Source of the DNA: Acidobacteriota bacterium
GTDB lineage: Bacteria > Acidobacteriota > Holophagae > Thermotomaculales > Thermotomaculaceae
Assembly (NCBI GenBank): GCA_026986725.1
Contig: JALSOA010000014.1
Span: 1-53,605, forward strand
Reading direction: 5' to 3'
DNA length: 53,605 bases
Shown here piece by piece: positions 9,742-18,943 of this stretch. Every line of letters begins with the position of its first letter. Position 1 is the stretch's first letter. The notes under the pieces were generated by a model that saw nothing but the letters and a program-made list of their open reading frames with translations, was not told where the DNA came from and did not search any database. The position numbers and the translations under genes are program-made.

Positions 9742-11337
9742 ATGAAAAAGGTGATTTCTTTAATATTTTGTTTTATGTTTGTTGTTTCAGGGTTTGGTAA
9801 AAACTTTCCTTTAACCGTTGCAGAAAAGTCAAACTATACCTCAACATCAAGGGTAAAGGATGTGTATGAATTCTTTTACACTCTGGAGAGTATGTATCCG
9901 GATAAGGTGGTGGTGTCCTCAATCGGGAAGACATTTGAGGGAAGGGATATCCCCCTTGTGATAATTTCAAACCCTGTACCGCTAAGCCCTTGTTTTAATG
10001 AAAAGCCTGTAATTATGATAAATGCAAACATACACGCAGGAGAGGTTGAGGGCAAAGAGGCTGTCCAGATGTTTTTCAGGGACATGCTTGAAAAAAAATC
10101 AAATGCTTTAAACAGATTTACCTTTGTAATTGTCCCTGTTTTCAATGTTGACGGAAATGAGAAGATCTCCCCGGAACACAGGCCTTACCAGAAAGTGAAA
10201 AACGGGGTTGGAATAAGGTACAACGGAATGAATATGGATTTAAACAGGGATTTTGTGAAACTTGAAAGCAAAGAGGCAAGGGCGCTTGTAAGAGTTTTCA
10301 ACCTGTGGAGCCCCCTTGTTTTCGTTGATATGCACACAACAAACGGCTCTTTCCACGAGGAGGCTTTAACATTTACCTGGAGTATGTCCCCTGCGGGAAG
10401 CAAAGATATTATGGATTTTATAAGGGTTGAAATGTACCCTTTTATGAAACGATATGTTGAGAAAAATTATGGTATTGGCTGTATCCCTTACGGCCACTTT
10501 GACAATCAGGAGAAGCCTGAAAAGTGGAACGGTTTTTTCGGAGGAATGGTTTTTGCCACAGGTTATTTTGGAGCAAAGGGTGCTTTTTCATTTCTTGACG
10601 AAAACTATGCCTATGCAGATTACAGAACAAGGGTCAGGGCTGCTTATGCCTTTCTTGATGGGCTTATCAACTTTGTTTCAGATGATAAAAACCTTTCAAA
10701 AATGATTGAACTTCAAAATAATTTTTACAATTCAAAAAAGGTTTGGGTTTACTCAGATTTCAAGCCTGTAAAATGTGGCAAAGTCAAAATTAAAGGCTAT
10801 AAGGTAAAAAGAGACAAAAAAAGCGGGCGGTTTGTCCCTGATAAAACAAAGAGGGTTGATTACAATGTTGATTTTGTTGGGGATTTTGAGGGAACAAAGG
10901 TTGAAGTTAAAGGGGCTTTTGTTTTGCCTTCGGGACTTTCTCCTATTGTTGAAAAGTTGTTGGAGCACGGGATTAGGGTTTTCAGGGTTGTTGAAGAAAA
11001 ACATCTGAAAGCAAAAAGGTATAAAATTGCCAGAGTTTCGTTTTCAGATTTTCCTTTTCAGGGAAGGCAGTTTGTAAAGGATTTAAAAGGGCATTTTGAG
11101 GATTTTGATTTAAACATTGAAAAGGGTTTCTATGTTGTGCCGATTTCTGGAAATCAGAAATTCAGGCAGGTTGCAACAGCGTTGCTTTACCCGGAAAGCA
11201 AAGATTCTCTTTTAAAAGAGGGTTTTTTCAATCTCCTTATTTTCCCGAGCCAGTGGAGTAAAAAGCCTGGTTATTACCCTGTTTACCTTATAAAAAGTTT
11301 AAAGGGCTTGAAGTTAAGGTTGATTTCAAATGATTAA
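9742..11337 (+). CDS. Secreted M14-family zinc carboxypeptidase
   Basis: The protein has 531 residues with an N-terminal signal peptide (MKKVISLIFCFMFVVSGFG). The M14 zinc ligands are visible as HAGE (His98, Glu101) and the distal His198 in VDMHTTNGS. Glu287 in FSFLDENYAY is a plausible catalytic Glu, though this assignment is less certain. The segment after about residue 330 is an accessory beta-rich region. Such enzymes trim C-terminal residues from peptides outside the cytoplasm, and a nutritional or cell-wall role cannot be chosen. Its 3' end overlaps prmA by 8 bases, an odd pairing of a secreted enzyme with a ribosome-modification gene. Confidence 0.85.
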   Translation: MKKVISLIFCFMFVVSGFGKNFPLTVAEKSNYTSTSRVKDVYEFFYTLESMYPDKVVVSSIGKTFEGRDIPLVIISNPVPLSPCFNEKPVIMINANIHAGEVEGKEAVQMFFRDMLEKKSNALNRFTFVIVPVFNVDGNEKISPEHRPYQKVKNGVGIRYNGMNMDLNRDFVKLESKEARALVRVFNLWSPLVFVDMHTTNGSFHEEALTFTWSMSPAGSKDIMDFIRVEMYPFMKRYVEKNYGIGCIPYGHFDNQEKPEKWNGFFGGMVFATGYFGAKGAFSFLDENYAYADYRTRVRAAYAFLDGLINFVSDDKNLSKMIELQNNFYNSKKVWVYSDFKPVKCGKVKIKGYKVKRDKKSGRFVPDKTKRVDYNVDFVGDFEGTKVEVKGAFVLPSGLSPIVEKLLEHGIRVFRVVEEKHLKAKRYKIARVSFSDFPFQGRQFVKDLKGHFEDFDLNIEKGFYVVPISGNQKFRQVATALLYPESKDSLLKEGFFNLLIFPSQWSKKPGYYPVYLIKSLKGLKLRLISND

Positions 11338-12202
11338 AAGGATTGTTTTTGATTTTAAACAAAAAAACATGGTTATTTTTGAATCTCTGTCAGACTTTTT
11401 GCTTGGGCTTGGTGTTTTAAGCGTTGAGGTGTTTGAGGACAACAATATTCTTTCTTCCCTTTGCTTTGAGGAAATGGATGTTGAAGGAATTTTGAAAAAA
11501 GCCGTGTCATTTCTTGAATTTTTAGGTGCTCGGGGATTTAAGGTAAAAGTAGAGGATTTTGAAGAGAAAGACTGGGTTGAGGAATTTAAGAGGTTTTTCA
11601 AACCGTTTGATATGGGAAAGTACTTTAAAATTATACCATTGTGGGAGAGAAACAACAAAAACCTCTATTCTTCAAACAGGATAAACATAATTGTGGAGCC
11701 CGGACATGCTTTTGGAACAGGGCTGCACGGTACAACTGCCCTCTGTGCTGATTTTTTAAAGGAGTATACTCAGGGTAAAGATTCCTTTTCAATGCTTGAT
11801 GCAGGAACCGGAAGCGGGATATTATCGGTAATAGGGAAAAAACTTGGTGCGAAAAGAATAACCGCATTTGATATTGACCCTGATTGCAAAGATGTTTTTT
11901 TTAAACACTTTGAGATAAACAACCTTTCGCTTGAAAATGTTGAGTTTTTTATCGGGACTGTTAATTCTTTAAAGAAAAGGAAGTACCATCTGGTGATTGC
12001 AAATATAATTGAGAGTGTGTTAAGGGAAATTGTTGGAGATTTAAGGCAATTTGTGGGGGATAAACTTATTTTAAGCGGGGTTTTAGAAGAGAATTCAACT
12101 GATTTTGAAACTTTCCTTGAAAAAGAAGGGTTAACGATATTGAAAAAAAGGGTTTACGGAGAGTGGGCAGGTTATCTTATTGAGGTTAAAGATGCAGATT
12201 AG
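11330..12202 (+). CDS. prmA: Ribosomal protein L11 methyltransferase PrmA
   Basis: The protein has 290 residues. The N-terminal half is the divergent substrate-recognition domain. The C-terminal half is a class I SAM methyltransferase with the PrmA signature VEPGHAFGTGLHGTT, motif I DAGTGSGILSV (from Asp157), the acidic motif II AFDIDPDC and the catalytic-loop VIANII. PrmA trimethylates ribosomal protein L11. The N-terminal domain is only weakly alike to E. coli PrmA, but the signature is specific. It overlaps the peptidase gene by 8 bases and rsmE by 11. Confidence 0.88.
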   Translation: MIKRIVFDFKQKNMVIFESLSDFLLGLGVLSVEVFEDNNILSSLCFEEMDVEGILKKAVSFLEFLGARGFKVKVEDFEEKDWVEEFKRFFKPFDMGKYFKIIPLWERNNKNLYSSNRINIIVEPGHAFGTGLHGTTALCADFLKEYTQGKDSFSMLDAGTGSGILSVIGKKLGAKRITAFDIDPDCKDVFFKHFEINNLSLENVEFFIGTVNSLKKRKYHLVIANIIESVLREIVGDLRQFVGDKLILSGVLEENSTDFETFLEKEGLTILKKRVYGEWAGYLIEVKDAD

Positions 12203-12923
12203 AAGGGTTTTTGCTGTAAGTATTGAAAATGGTATTGTTAAATTAAGCAGGGAAGAGAGCCATTATGTGAGAAAGGTTTTAAGATTGAAAGAAGGGGCGG
12301 GTTTAGAGGTTATTCTTCCCGATGGTTGTGTTGAAGGTGAGATTGTAAAGATTGAGGGAAACAGTGTTGTTGTAAAGGTTGAGGGAGAGATTAAAGTAAA
12401 AAATGAGCCTTCAATTGAGATTGCTTTGTTTCAGGCAATACCTGACAGGTTTGAAAAGTTGGAGTTAATCGTTCAAAAGGCAACGGAATTGGGTGTTTCA
12501 AGGATTTACACCTTTCTTTCACGCTATACAGATTCAAAGTATGAAAAGATGAATCTGGACAAAAAGTTCAAAAGGCTTGAAAAGATTGCAAAAGAGGCTG
12601 TAAGACAATGCAAAAGGACATTTTCACCTGATATATTCAAGCCTGTGGAAATGAGAGATGCTTTTGAAATTGCGGAAAACTTTGATAACAGAATTGTATT
12701 TGGTGAAAAGGGTGAGACTGTAAAAGCAGAGGTTAAAGATAGCAATTTTGCTTTGTTTGTGGGTGCGGAGGGGGGATTTTCAGATAAGGAGTTTGAGGAG
12801 TTTAAGAATAGAGGGTTTTACTTTGTTAACCTTGGAGGAAGGATTTTAAGGACAGAAACGGCAGCGATTACCGGGTTAACGATTGTTCAAACACTGTTTG
12901 GAGATTTCAAAAAACTTGTATAA
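12192..12923 (+). CDS. rsmE: 16S rRNA (uracil-1498-N3)-methyltransferase RsmE
   Basis: About 243 residues. A PUA-like N-terminal domain (ESHYVRKVLRLKEGAGLEV) is followed by a SPOUT/trefoil-knot domain ending in the RsmE signature: VGAEGGFSDKEF and LGGRILRTETAAI. It methylates U1498 in the decoding region of 16S rRNA. I prefer ATG 12192 to TTG 12180 because GAGG sits about six bases upstream. prmA-rsmE is a common gene pair. Confidence 0.92.
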   Translation: MQIRRVFAVSIENGIVKLSREESHYVRKVLRLKEGAGLEVILPDGCVEGEIVKIEGNSVVVKVEGEIKVKNEPSIEIALFQAIPDRFEKLELIVQKATELGVSRIYTFLSRYTDSKYEKMNLDKKFKRLEKIAKEAVRQCKRTFSPDIFKPVEMRDAFEIAENFDNRIVFGEKGETVKAEVKDSNFALFVGAEGGFSDKEFEEFKNRGFYFVNLGGRILRTETAAITGLTIVQTLFGDFKKLV

Positions 12924-12953
12924 ATTTTGTTTCTATTTTTAAGGTTTAGGCTT

Positions 12954-12968
12954 TATAATATTCACAAG
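12954..12968 (+). promoter_or_regulatory. -10 box immediately before an ATG without Shine-Dalgarno (possible leaderless start)
   Basis: TATAAT (12954-12959) lies nine bases before ATG 12969, and the intervening ATTCACAAG has no ribosome-binding site. A transcript from this box would begin at or within a few bases of the start codon. No good -35 sequence is visible at the proper distance. Confidence 0.4.
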
Positions 12969-14279
12969 ATGAAACGGTTGTTTTTATCCGGGATTTTAAT
13001 AATTTTATCGCTTGTTCCTTTAAATGCAAAAGAGTTAAGGTGTGGTGTAATAAAATTCAACGACACTGTTCAGCCTGTTTCTGCACAGTTTGTCATATCC
13101 TCAATAAAAGAGTTTAACAGGGGGAAGGATGTTGATTTAATACTTATTGAGTTGAATACCCCCGGGGGATTGCTTAAATCAACGAGGGAGATAGTGTCTG
13201 CCATATTTGAATCGGAAATCCCTGTTTGTGTTTATGTTTACCCCTCAGGCTCTCAGGCTGCAAGCGCAGGTTTTTTTATTTTAATGTCAGGTAATTATGC
13301 GGCAATGGCTGACGGGACAAATGCAGGGGCTGCCCATCCGGTATCCCTTATGCCGGGGTTTTCTTTAAATAATAAAGATAATGATAAAGGAAAAGGGGAA
13401 AAGCAAAATGGGAATATCCTTGCTGAAAAGATTGTGGAAGACACCGCAGCTTTTATACGCTCAATTGCTGAGAAGAGGGGAAGAAATGTGCAGTATGCTG
13501 AAAAGGCAGTAAGGGAGAGCAAGTCTTATTCAGCAAAAGAGTGCCTTAAATTAAATTTGATAGATTATATTGAATCTGACCCTTATATTCTCGTTAAAAA
13601 GATTGCAAAAGAAAAGTTAGGTTTTGATGCTGACAATGTTGTTTTTATAACAAAAGAGTATTCTTTAAGAGAAAGGATTTTAAGCATTCTGGCTTCACCG
13701 GAGATAGCATATCTGCTGTTTCTTGCAGGTATTATAGGAATCTTTATTGAAATTAAATCACCGGGAGCGATTTTCCCCGGGCTTTTCGGGGCTATTTGTT
13801 TGATCCTCTTTTTCTTTTCAACAAAGGTTTTGCCAGTAAGTATTGCAGGAATGCTCTTCATCGTTCTTGGGATTTTATTGATTATAATGGAATTTAAAAT
13901 TGTAAGTTACGGTTTTTTAACTCTTGGAGGTCTGTTTTCAATGGTCATAGGGTCATTGATGCTTTTTAAATCTGATTTGCCGGGATTTAATCTTTCTTTC
14001 TCTTCAATTATTTTCAGTGCACTTCTGTTCGGGATTGTTTTTGCCGTTGTTATCTATTTTATTGTTCAATCTCAAAAAGAAAAAATACACACAGGCAAAG
14101 AGAGTTTTATGGGGAAAAAGGCTGAAGCAGTAATGGATTTTGAAAATGGCAAAGGCAAGGTGTTTTTCAATGGAGAATACTGGGATGCTGAATGTGATGA
14201 AAATTGCAATGTAAAAAAGGGGGATAAGGTTTTAATTACAGGTGTTGAAGAAATGATTTTGAAAATAAAGGGGGTGTAA
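12969..14279 (+). CDS. NfeD-type membrane serine protease (long form, ClpP-class)
   Basis: About 436 residues. A signal peptide ([20 protein letters not shown]) is followed by a ClpP-like protease domain with [11 protein letters not shown] and the nucleophile region [10 protein letters not shown] (Ser99, close to Ser97 of the archaeal 1510-N protease). About five membrane segments (roughly 250-360) and a C-terminal OB-fold NfeD domain ([12 protein letters not shown] to the end) follow. The archaeal homologue cleaves the C-terminus of a stomatin partner, and the stomatin-like slipin gene follows here after one base. [13 protein letters not shown]-type charged insert interrupts the protease domain (about residues 132-145). 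ATG 12969 is chosen because it opens the signal peptide. Confidence 0.9.
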   Translation: MKRLFLSGILIILSLVPLNAKELRCGVIKFNDTVQPVSAQFVISSIKEFNRGKDVDLILIELNTPGGLLKSTREIVSAIFESEIPVCVYVYPSGSQAASAGFFILMSGNYAAMADGTNAGAAHPVSLMPGFSLNNKDNDKGKGEKQNGNILAEKIVEDTAAFIRSIAEKRGRNVQYAEKAVRESKSYSAKECLKLNLIDYIESDPYILVKKIAKEKLGFDADNVVFITKEYSLRERILSILASPEIAYLLFLAGIIGIFIEIKSPGAIFPGLFGAICLILFFFSTKVLPVSIAGMLFIVLGILLIIMEFKIVSYGFLTLGGLFSMVIGSLMLFKSDLPGFNLSFSSIIFSALLFGIVFAVVIYFIVQSQKEKIHTGKESFMGKKAEAVMDFENGKGKVFFNGEYWDAECDENCNVKKGDKVLITGVEEMILKIKGV

Positions 14280-14280
14280 A

Positions 14281-15039
14281 ATGAATCCTGTTTTTGTCGT
14301 GATTTTTCTACTAATTTTCTATCTGTTTAGTTGTATTAAAATATTGAACGAATATGAAAGAGGAGTAATATTCCGGTTAGGTAGAGTGCTGGGACAACCG
14401 AAAGGACCGGGGCTTATTTTTATATTCAAACCATTTGACAAAATGGTAAGGGTTTCAACAAGGACTGTTGTGCTTGATGTTCCACCGCAGGATATAATCA
14501 CAAGGGATAATGTTTCTGTTAAGGTAAATGCGGTTGTTTATTTCAGGGTATTCGACCCGATTAAAGCGGTTATTGAGGTTGAAAACTTCCTCTTTGCAAC
14601 CTCCCAGCTTGCACAGACAACATTAAGAAGTGTTCTGGGTCAGGTTGAATTGGACGAATTGCTCTCTGACAGGGAAAAGTTGAATATGAGTTTGCAGTCA
14701 ATCCTTGACAAACACACGGATCCATGGGGCGTAAAGGTTTCTGCCGTTGAAGTTAAGCATGTTGATCTTCCTGACACAATGCAGAGGGCAATGGCAAGGC
14801 AGGCTGAGGCTGAAAGGGAAAAGAGGGCAAAGATTATCCATGCAGACGGAGAGTTTCAGGCTTCAAAGAAACTTGCCGAAGCATCTGAGATTATCTCATC
14901 TTCCCCAGTGGCCTTGCAGTTAAGGTATCTGCAAACATTGATGGAGATCTCTGCTGAGAAGAACTCGACCATTATTTTCCCATTACCGATTGATTTTATA
15001 AGTTACTTTGTTGAAAAAGGGAGAGAGAAGAAAAATTAA
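14281..15039 (+). CDS. Slipin / stomatin-like SPFH membrane protein
   Basis: The protein has 252 residues: one N-terminal membrane hairpin, then an SPFH domain with the slipin opening [16 protein letters not shown] and [19 protein letters not shown], and a coiled-coil C-terminal half rich in Ala/Glu/Lys ([18 protein letters not shown]). Slipins oligomerise into membrane microdomains and are partners or substrates of NfeD proteases. It is one base downstream of the NfeD gene, and its stop abuts the next start (TAA-ATG). Confidence 0.93.
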   Translation: MNPVFVVIFLLIFYLFSCIKILNEYERGVIFRLGRVLGQPKGPGLIFIFKPFDKMVRVSTRTVVLDVPPQDIITRDNVSVKVNAVVYFRVFDPIKAVIEVENFLFATSQLAQTTLRSVLGQVELDELLSDREKLNMSLQSILDKHTDPWGVKVSAVEVKHVDLPDTMQRAMARQAEAEREKRAKIIHADGEFQASKKLAEASEIISSSPVALQLRYLQTLMEISAEKNSTIIFPLPIDFISYFVEKGREKKN

Positions 15040-16356
15040 ATGAATATATTTTTTGTAGATCTGGACAAAAAAAGAAGAAAAGAATTTCAAACTTACTTTG
15101 AAAGGGCAGGGTTTAAAGTAAATTTCTTTGAATTTGAAGAATTTGAAAGTATTGACAGCAATAAGTTCAGCAAAAATACTGTTGTTGTGATTTGCTCAGA
15201 AAATATTGAAAAAGCCATTGCCATTTTTGATATATCTCTCTCTTTCGCTAAGAATGTGATACTTTTAAAGGACGGATATAGCCATGGCTGGTACAGGGTT
15301 TTTCACAAAAAAGGGGTTTTTGATTTTTTAAAATTTATGGACGGTATGGATGAAATTTCTGACACCGTTTACCTTGCCTTTAAAGAGATGAACCCCTTGT
15401 ATAAAAATAAACTTCTTGAAAGAGAAAAGTCACTTTTAAAGGTTGTCAAAGAGGTTTGTTTAACCCTTGAGTTTTCTCAATTGTTAAATTTGATAGTTGA
15501 TACTCTTCTTGATTTAAGTAAAAGCGAAAATGCCATGTTGCTTTTAGATGAGATTGAATTTGGGATATCAGAGATAAAAAGAGGGGAATTCTGTAATCAG
15601 GAGTTTGTATATTCCCTTCTTCAAGATGGGGTTAATATGATTGAAAAGGGGAAAAGAGTTGAAAACGAGGGATGTGTTTACCTGATATTTCCCCTCTGGT
15701 TGGAGAGACAAACAAAGGGGTTAATAGTTATTGAAGTCAACAAAAATAACTTTAAAAATGATTTTCTTTTCACAGGGGAAAACTTTTTAAAAGAAATTGA
15801 ACCTGCTTTAACCAATTCCCTTCATGTTGAAAAAACCAAACAATTGACAACCCTTGATGACCTTACATCCTGTTACAATAGAAGATTTTTTGATGAGTAC
15901 ATAGAGATAGTTTTTCAAAAAGCAAGGGAAAAGAATAAAAAGTTTTCCATCATTTTTATGGATCTTGATAATTTAAAAGAGGTAAACACAAAGTACGGAC
16001 ACCTTGTTGGAAGTCAAATATTAAAGGTTATTGCGGAAAAAACCATTGAAGCCGTAAGGGGAATTGATAAAGTGTGTCGATTTGGAGGAGATGAATTTTG
16101 CATTATTTTGCCGGATACAGATTCAAAAGGTGCTAAAAGAGTTGCTGAAAGGATAAGAGAGAATATCACGAAGAATGAGTATTTTCTTAAAGATTACCCG
16201 GATGTTAAGGTAACCGCAAGTTTTGGTATTGCAACATATCCTGACCATGGGGATAGCCCTGAGGCTTTAATCAAGGTTGCAGATAATGCAATGTATATGG
16301 TGAAGATGCAGGGTAAAAATGGTATATTTTTACCGGAGAGTATAGAAAATGAGTGA
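15040..16356 (+). CDS. Diguanylate cyclase with divergent N-terminal receiver-like and GAF-like regions
   Basis: The protein has 438 residues. The C-terminal domain (about 265-430) is a GGDEF domain with an intact GGDEF active site (349-353) and an RxxD I-site (RGID, 340-343) exactly five residues before it, so c-di-GMP synthesis with product inhibition is expected. Residues 1-110 resemble a receiver fold (FFVDLDKKRRKEFQTYFE), but the residues for phosphorylation are not convincing. Residues about 125-260 look like a GAF-type sensor. No membrane segment is seen. It is fused to the slipin transcript, which suggests a link to membrane organisation. Confidence 0.85.
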   Translation: MNIFFVDLDKKRRKEFQTYFERAGFKVNFFEFEEFESIDSNKFSKNTVVVICSENIEKAIAIFDISLSFAKNVILLKDGYSHGWYRVFHKKGVFDFLKFMDGMDEISDTVYLAFKEMNPLYKNKLLEREKSLLKVVKEVCLTLEFSQLLNLIVDTLLDLSKSENAMLLLDEIEFGISEIKRGEFCNQEFVYSLLQDGVNMIEKGKRVENEGCVYLIFPLWLERQTKGLIVIEVNKNNFKNDFLFTGENFLKEIEPALTNSLHVEKTKQLTTLDDLTSCYNRRFFDEYIEIVFQKAREKNKKFSIIFMDLDNLKEVNTKYGHLVGSQILKVIAEKTIEAVRGIDKVCRFGGDEFCIILPDTDSKGAKRVAERIRENITKNEYFLKDYPDVKVTASFGIATYPDHGDSPEALIKVADNAMYMVKMQGKNGIFLPESIENE

Positions 16357-17440
16357 TAATGGGGTATTTACACATTTAAACCTTTACAAATACTTTATGG
16401 ATGCCGGTGAGCACAGGTTTACAACCCTTCTTTATTTTTCTGAAGGGTTTAAAGAGTACAGGGTTTATTTTAAAAACGGGAGGGTTTCTTTTGTTCAATC
16501 CTCGGATAAGGACGAAAGGTTTGGAGAGTTTCTTATCTTTACTAACAGGATAACAGTTGAGCAGTACAGAGTAACCAGTGAGAAGATAATGGTGGAGGGT
16601 AAGAAGTTTGGTTACACTCTTATTGAAGAGGGATTTATGACCGTTGATGAACTCTATCATGCCCTGAACGAATACATGATTTTTATGCTTGAGAAGGTTT
16701 TTTCCTTAAAAGAAGGTGTTTATGCTAATCTTGAGTTTGAAAAACATGCTGACATACCCATGGATCTTACCATAGATTACAGAAAGGCCATTTATCACGG
16801 GATAAAGGCAAACAACTTTTTCTCACTTATTGAACATCATATAAAAGACCTCTCTCTGGCGCCTGATTTTATTGTTTCTGTGGAAGAGATATTCAAAGTT
16901 TTACCTTTGACTGTTGAGGAGCAGGGTGTTCTTGAGTGGATTGATGGTCAGAACTCAATATCCGCAATCTGCAATTACAGTGATCTGACCCAGTTTGAAA
17001 CATTAAAACTTCTCCTGATTTTGAAGTTGTGTGGTTTTGTTTCTATTGTTGAACCTGCTGATTCTGGTGTTATGGAGGTTGATATTGAAATGGAAGTGGA
17101 GGAATTATTGAAAAAGTATAACTCAAAGTTTGAAGTTGTTTATTCTCTTTTAAACGCCTTTGATCCTCTTCTTTTTGAGAAAATGAACAGGGAGGTTTTT
17201 GAGAATCTCAAAGAGAGATACGATGAACTGATTAGAGAAATTGATCTTTCCGCATACGGATATATAGATTTTGAGGTTTTTTACAGAAATCTGTATATCT
17301 ATCCTCCGAATGAAAGGGTTGATAGAGCGAAGTCATTTTTGGAAAGTGTTTTACAGGAAGTGATATTTTTTATAGAAGAAAACTGCAGCAGGGAGATGAG
17401 TGATTCAATAAAAAAGGCTGTTTATGAAAGAAAAGATTGA
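16349..17440 (+). CDS. DUF4388/PatA-like protein
   Basis: The protein has 363 residues and overlaps the cyclase gene by 8 bases. The N-terminal part (about 20-115) has the DUF4388 look: a short beta hairpin carrying YFKNGRVSFVQSSD and then GEFLIFTNRITVEQY and GYTLIEEGFMTVDEL. This module is common in two-component and gliding-motility proteins of Deltaproteobacteria and Acidobacteria. The rest is largely helical with no catalytic motif. Coupling to a c-di-GMP synthase suggests a role in signal output, but the function is unknown. Confidence 0.6.
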   Translation: MSDNGVFTHLNLYKYFMDAGEHRFTTLLYFSEGFKEYRVYFKNGRVSFVQSSDKDERFGEFLIFTNRITVEQYRVTSEKIMVEGKKFGYTLIEEGFMTVDELYHALNEYMIFMLEKVFSLKEGVYANLEFEKHADIPMDLTIDYRKAIYHGIKANNFFSLIEHHIKDLSLAPDFIVSVEEIFKVLPLTVEEQGVLEWIDGQNSISAICNYSDLTQFETLKLLLILKLCGFVSIVEPADSGVMEVDIEMEVEELLKKYNSKFEVVYSLLNAFDPLLFEKMNREVFENLKERYDELIREIDLSAYGYIDFEVFYRNLYIYPPNERVDRAKSFLESVLQEVIFFIEENCSREMSDSIKKAVYERKD

Positions 17441-18095
17441 TTCAGGCCTTTATCTTACAATTTTCACACTTTTTTTTATAGGATTAACACTTGCATTCTT
17501 TTTGGGATTATGGGTGGGGAGCAAATCAACGGTAAGATTCTGTCCGGTTGATAAGAATATAGAACAGGAAGACAGATCATCTGATTCTTCTTATGAAGAA
17601 AAACAGGTTTTTGAACAGGAAGATGTTTCTTCTCATCCAGATGAAAGCAAAAAAATAGCAGCCGTTAAAGAAAAGAAAAAAAACAATAAAAAAGTGGAAC
17701 TCCGTTCTAATAGATTAAAAGAAAATGAAAAAAAATCAGAAAATTTAAAGAAAACAAGGAAAAAACCAGAGAAAAACATAAAAAAGAAGCCCGATTTGAA
17801 AAAAGTGAGCAAATTTTCGCAGGGAAGACAAAAAAGCCATGCAAGAAAGAAAAAAGATATAAGGTATATGCTTCAAATAGGGGCTTATTACAGATATAAG
17901 GATGCGGTGAAGTTAAAATTGAGGTTTGAAAAGAAAGGGTATTCTGTTTTTATTGAGAAAGACAGGGTAAAGAAAAATAAAACCATATACAAGGTAAGGA
18001 TAGGGGTTTTTTACTCAAAGAAAATAGCACTGAAGGTGAAGAGAAAGATTGAGAGAGAGGATAGAGTAAAGGCATGGCTCGTTCCGATAAAGTGA
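17424..18095 (+). CDS. Membrane-anchored SPOR-domain protein
   Basis: The protein has 223 residues. There is one membrane helix near the N-terminus (about 9-31), then an extremely charged Lys/Glu linker (about 45-140), and a C-terminal SPOR domain (about 147-220; opening YMLQIGAYYRYKDAVKLK, repeat half starting YKVRIGVFYSKKIALKV). SPOR domains bind septal peptidoglycan lacking stem peptides, so a cell-division or cell-wall role is likely. It overlaps the preceding gene by 17 bases and lipA by 22, the tightest stretch of the operon. Confidence 0.85.
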   Translation: MKEKIDSGLYLTIFTLFFIGLTLAFFLGLWVGSKSTVRFCPVDKNIEQEDRSSDSSYEEKQVFEQEDVSSHPDESKKIAAVKEKKKNNKKVELRSNRLKENEKKSENLKKTRKKPEKNIKKKPDLKKVSKFSQGRQKSHARKKKDIRYMLQIGAYYRYKDAVKLKLRFEKKGYSVFIEKDRVKKNKTIYKVRIGVFYSKKIALKVKRKIEREDRVKAWLVPIK

Positions 18096-18943
18096 AACTT
18101 CCCCCATGGATTTCAAGGGAAAAGATAATGCTCAAAGACCTGCATAGGGTGAAGTCTGATTTAAGGAAAAAGAAACTTTACACTGTTTGCGAAGAGGCTA
18201 TGTGTCCCAACAGGGGTGAGTGCTTTAAAAGGGGTACTGCAACCTTCCTTCTTCTTGGAAATGTCTGTACCAGAAATTGCAGGTTTTGTTCGGTTCCAAA
18301 AGGGAAACCCCTGCCTGTGGATAAAAGTGAGCCTGAAAATGTGGCTCGGTTTGTTTACGAAAACAAAATTAAGTATGCTGTTTTGACAATGGTGAACAGA
18401 GACGATCTCCCCGATGGAGGTGCTTTGCACATAAAAAACACAGTTGAAAGAATAAAGGGTTTAACCCCCGGGGTGAAGGTTGAGGTGCTTGTTGGAGACT
18501 TTACGGGGAACCTTAATTGTATTGATGTTATTATGGAAAGCAATCTCAATGTTTTCAACCACAACATTGAAATGGTTGAAAGGCTTTACCCTTTGATCAG
18601 GCCAAAGGCTGATTACAATCGCTCATTGAAGATTTTGGAGTATGTTGCTTCAAAATACTCAATACCTGTAAAGTCAGGCTTTATGATCGGGCTTGGAGAA
18701 GATATGGATGAAATAGAAAAACTTATGAAAGACCTGTTAAATTCAGGGGTATCCATACTTACAATAGGTCAGTATTTAAGGCCTTCTATGAAAAATGTGG
18801 AAGTTAAAAAATACTATACCCCTGATGAATTTGATTATTTGAAAGAGATTGGGCTTAAAATGGGGTTTAAATATGTGTTTTCTTCCCCTCTTGTAAGAAG
18901 TTCGTACATGGCGGAGAAGGTTTTTGAGGAATTAGAGGTATGA
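18074..18943 (+). CDS. lipA: Lipoyl synthase LipA
   Basis: The protein has 289 residues. It has the auxiliary-cluster cysteines CEEAMCPNRGEC and the radical-SAM CxxxCxxC motif in CTRNCRFCSVPKG. Near the end, the Ser that ligates the auxiliary cluster is found in the SSPLVRSSYMAEK region. LipA inserts two sulfurs into protein-bound octanoate for 2-oxoacid dehydrogenases and the glycine cleavage system. No lipB or lplA occurs in the window. The ATG lies inside the SPOR gene (22-base overlap). Confidence 0.95.
   Translation: MARSDKVKLPPWISREKIMLKDLHRVKSDLRKKKLYTVCEEAMCPNRGECFKRGTATFLLLGNVCTRNCRFCSVPKGKPLPVDKSEPENVARFVYENKIKYAVLTMVNRDDLPDGGALHIKNTVERIKGLTPGVKVEVLVGDFTGNLNCIDVIMESNLNVFNHNIEMVERLYPLIRPKADYNRSLKILEYVASKYSIPVKSGFMIGLGEDMDEIEKLMKDLLNSGVSILTIGQYLRPSMKNVEVKKYYTPDEFDYLKEIGLKMGFKYVFSSPLVRSSYMAEKVFEELEV

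Noticed and set aside
12927-12968. TTG start at 12927 for the NfeD gene
   Set aside because: It would place 14 extra residues before a clean signal peptide and has no ribosome site.
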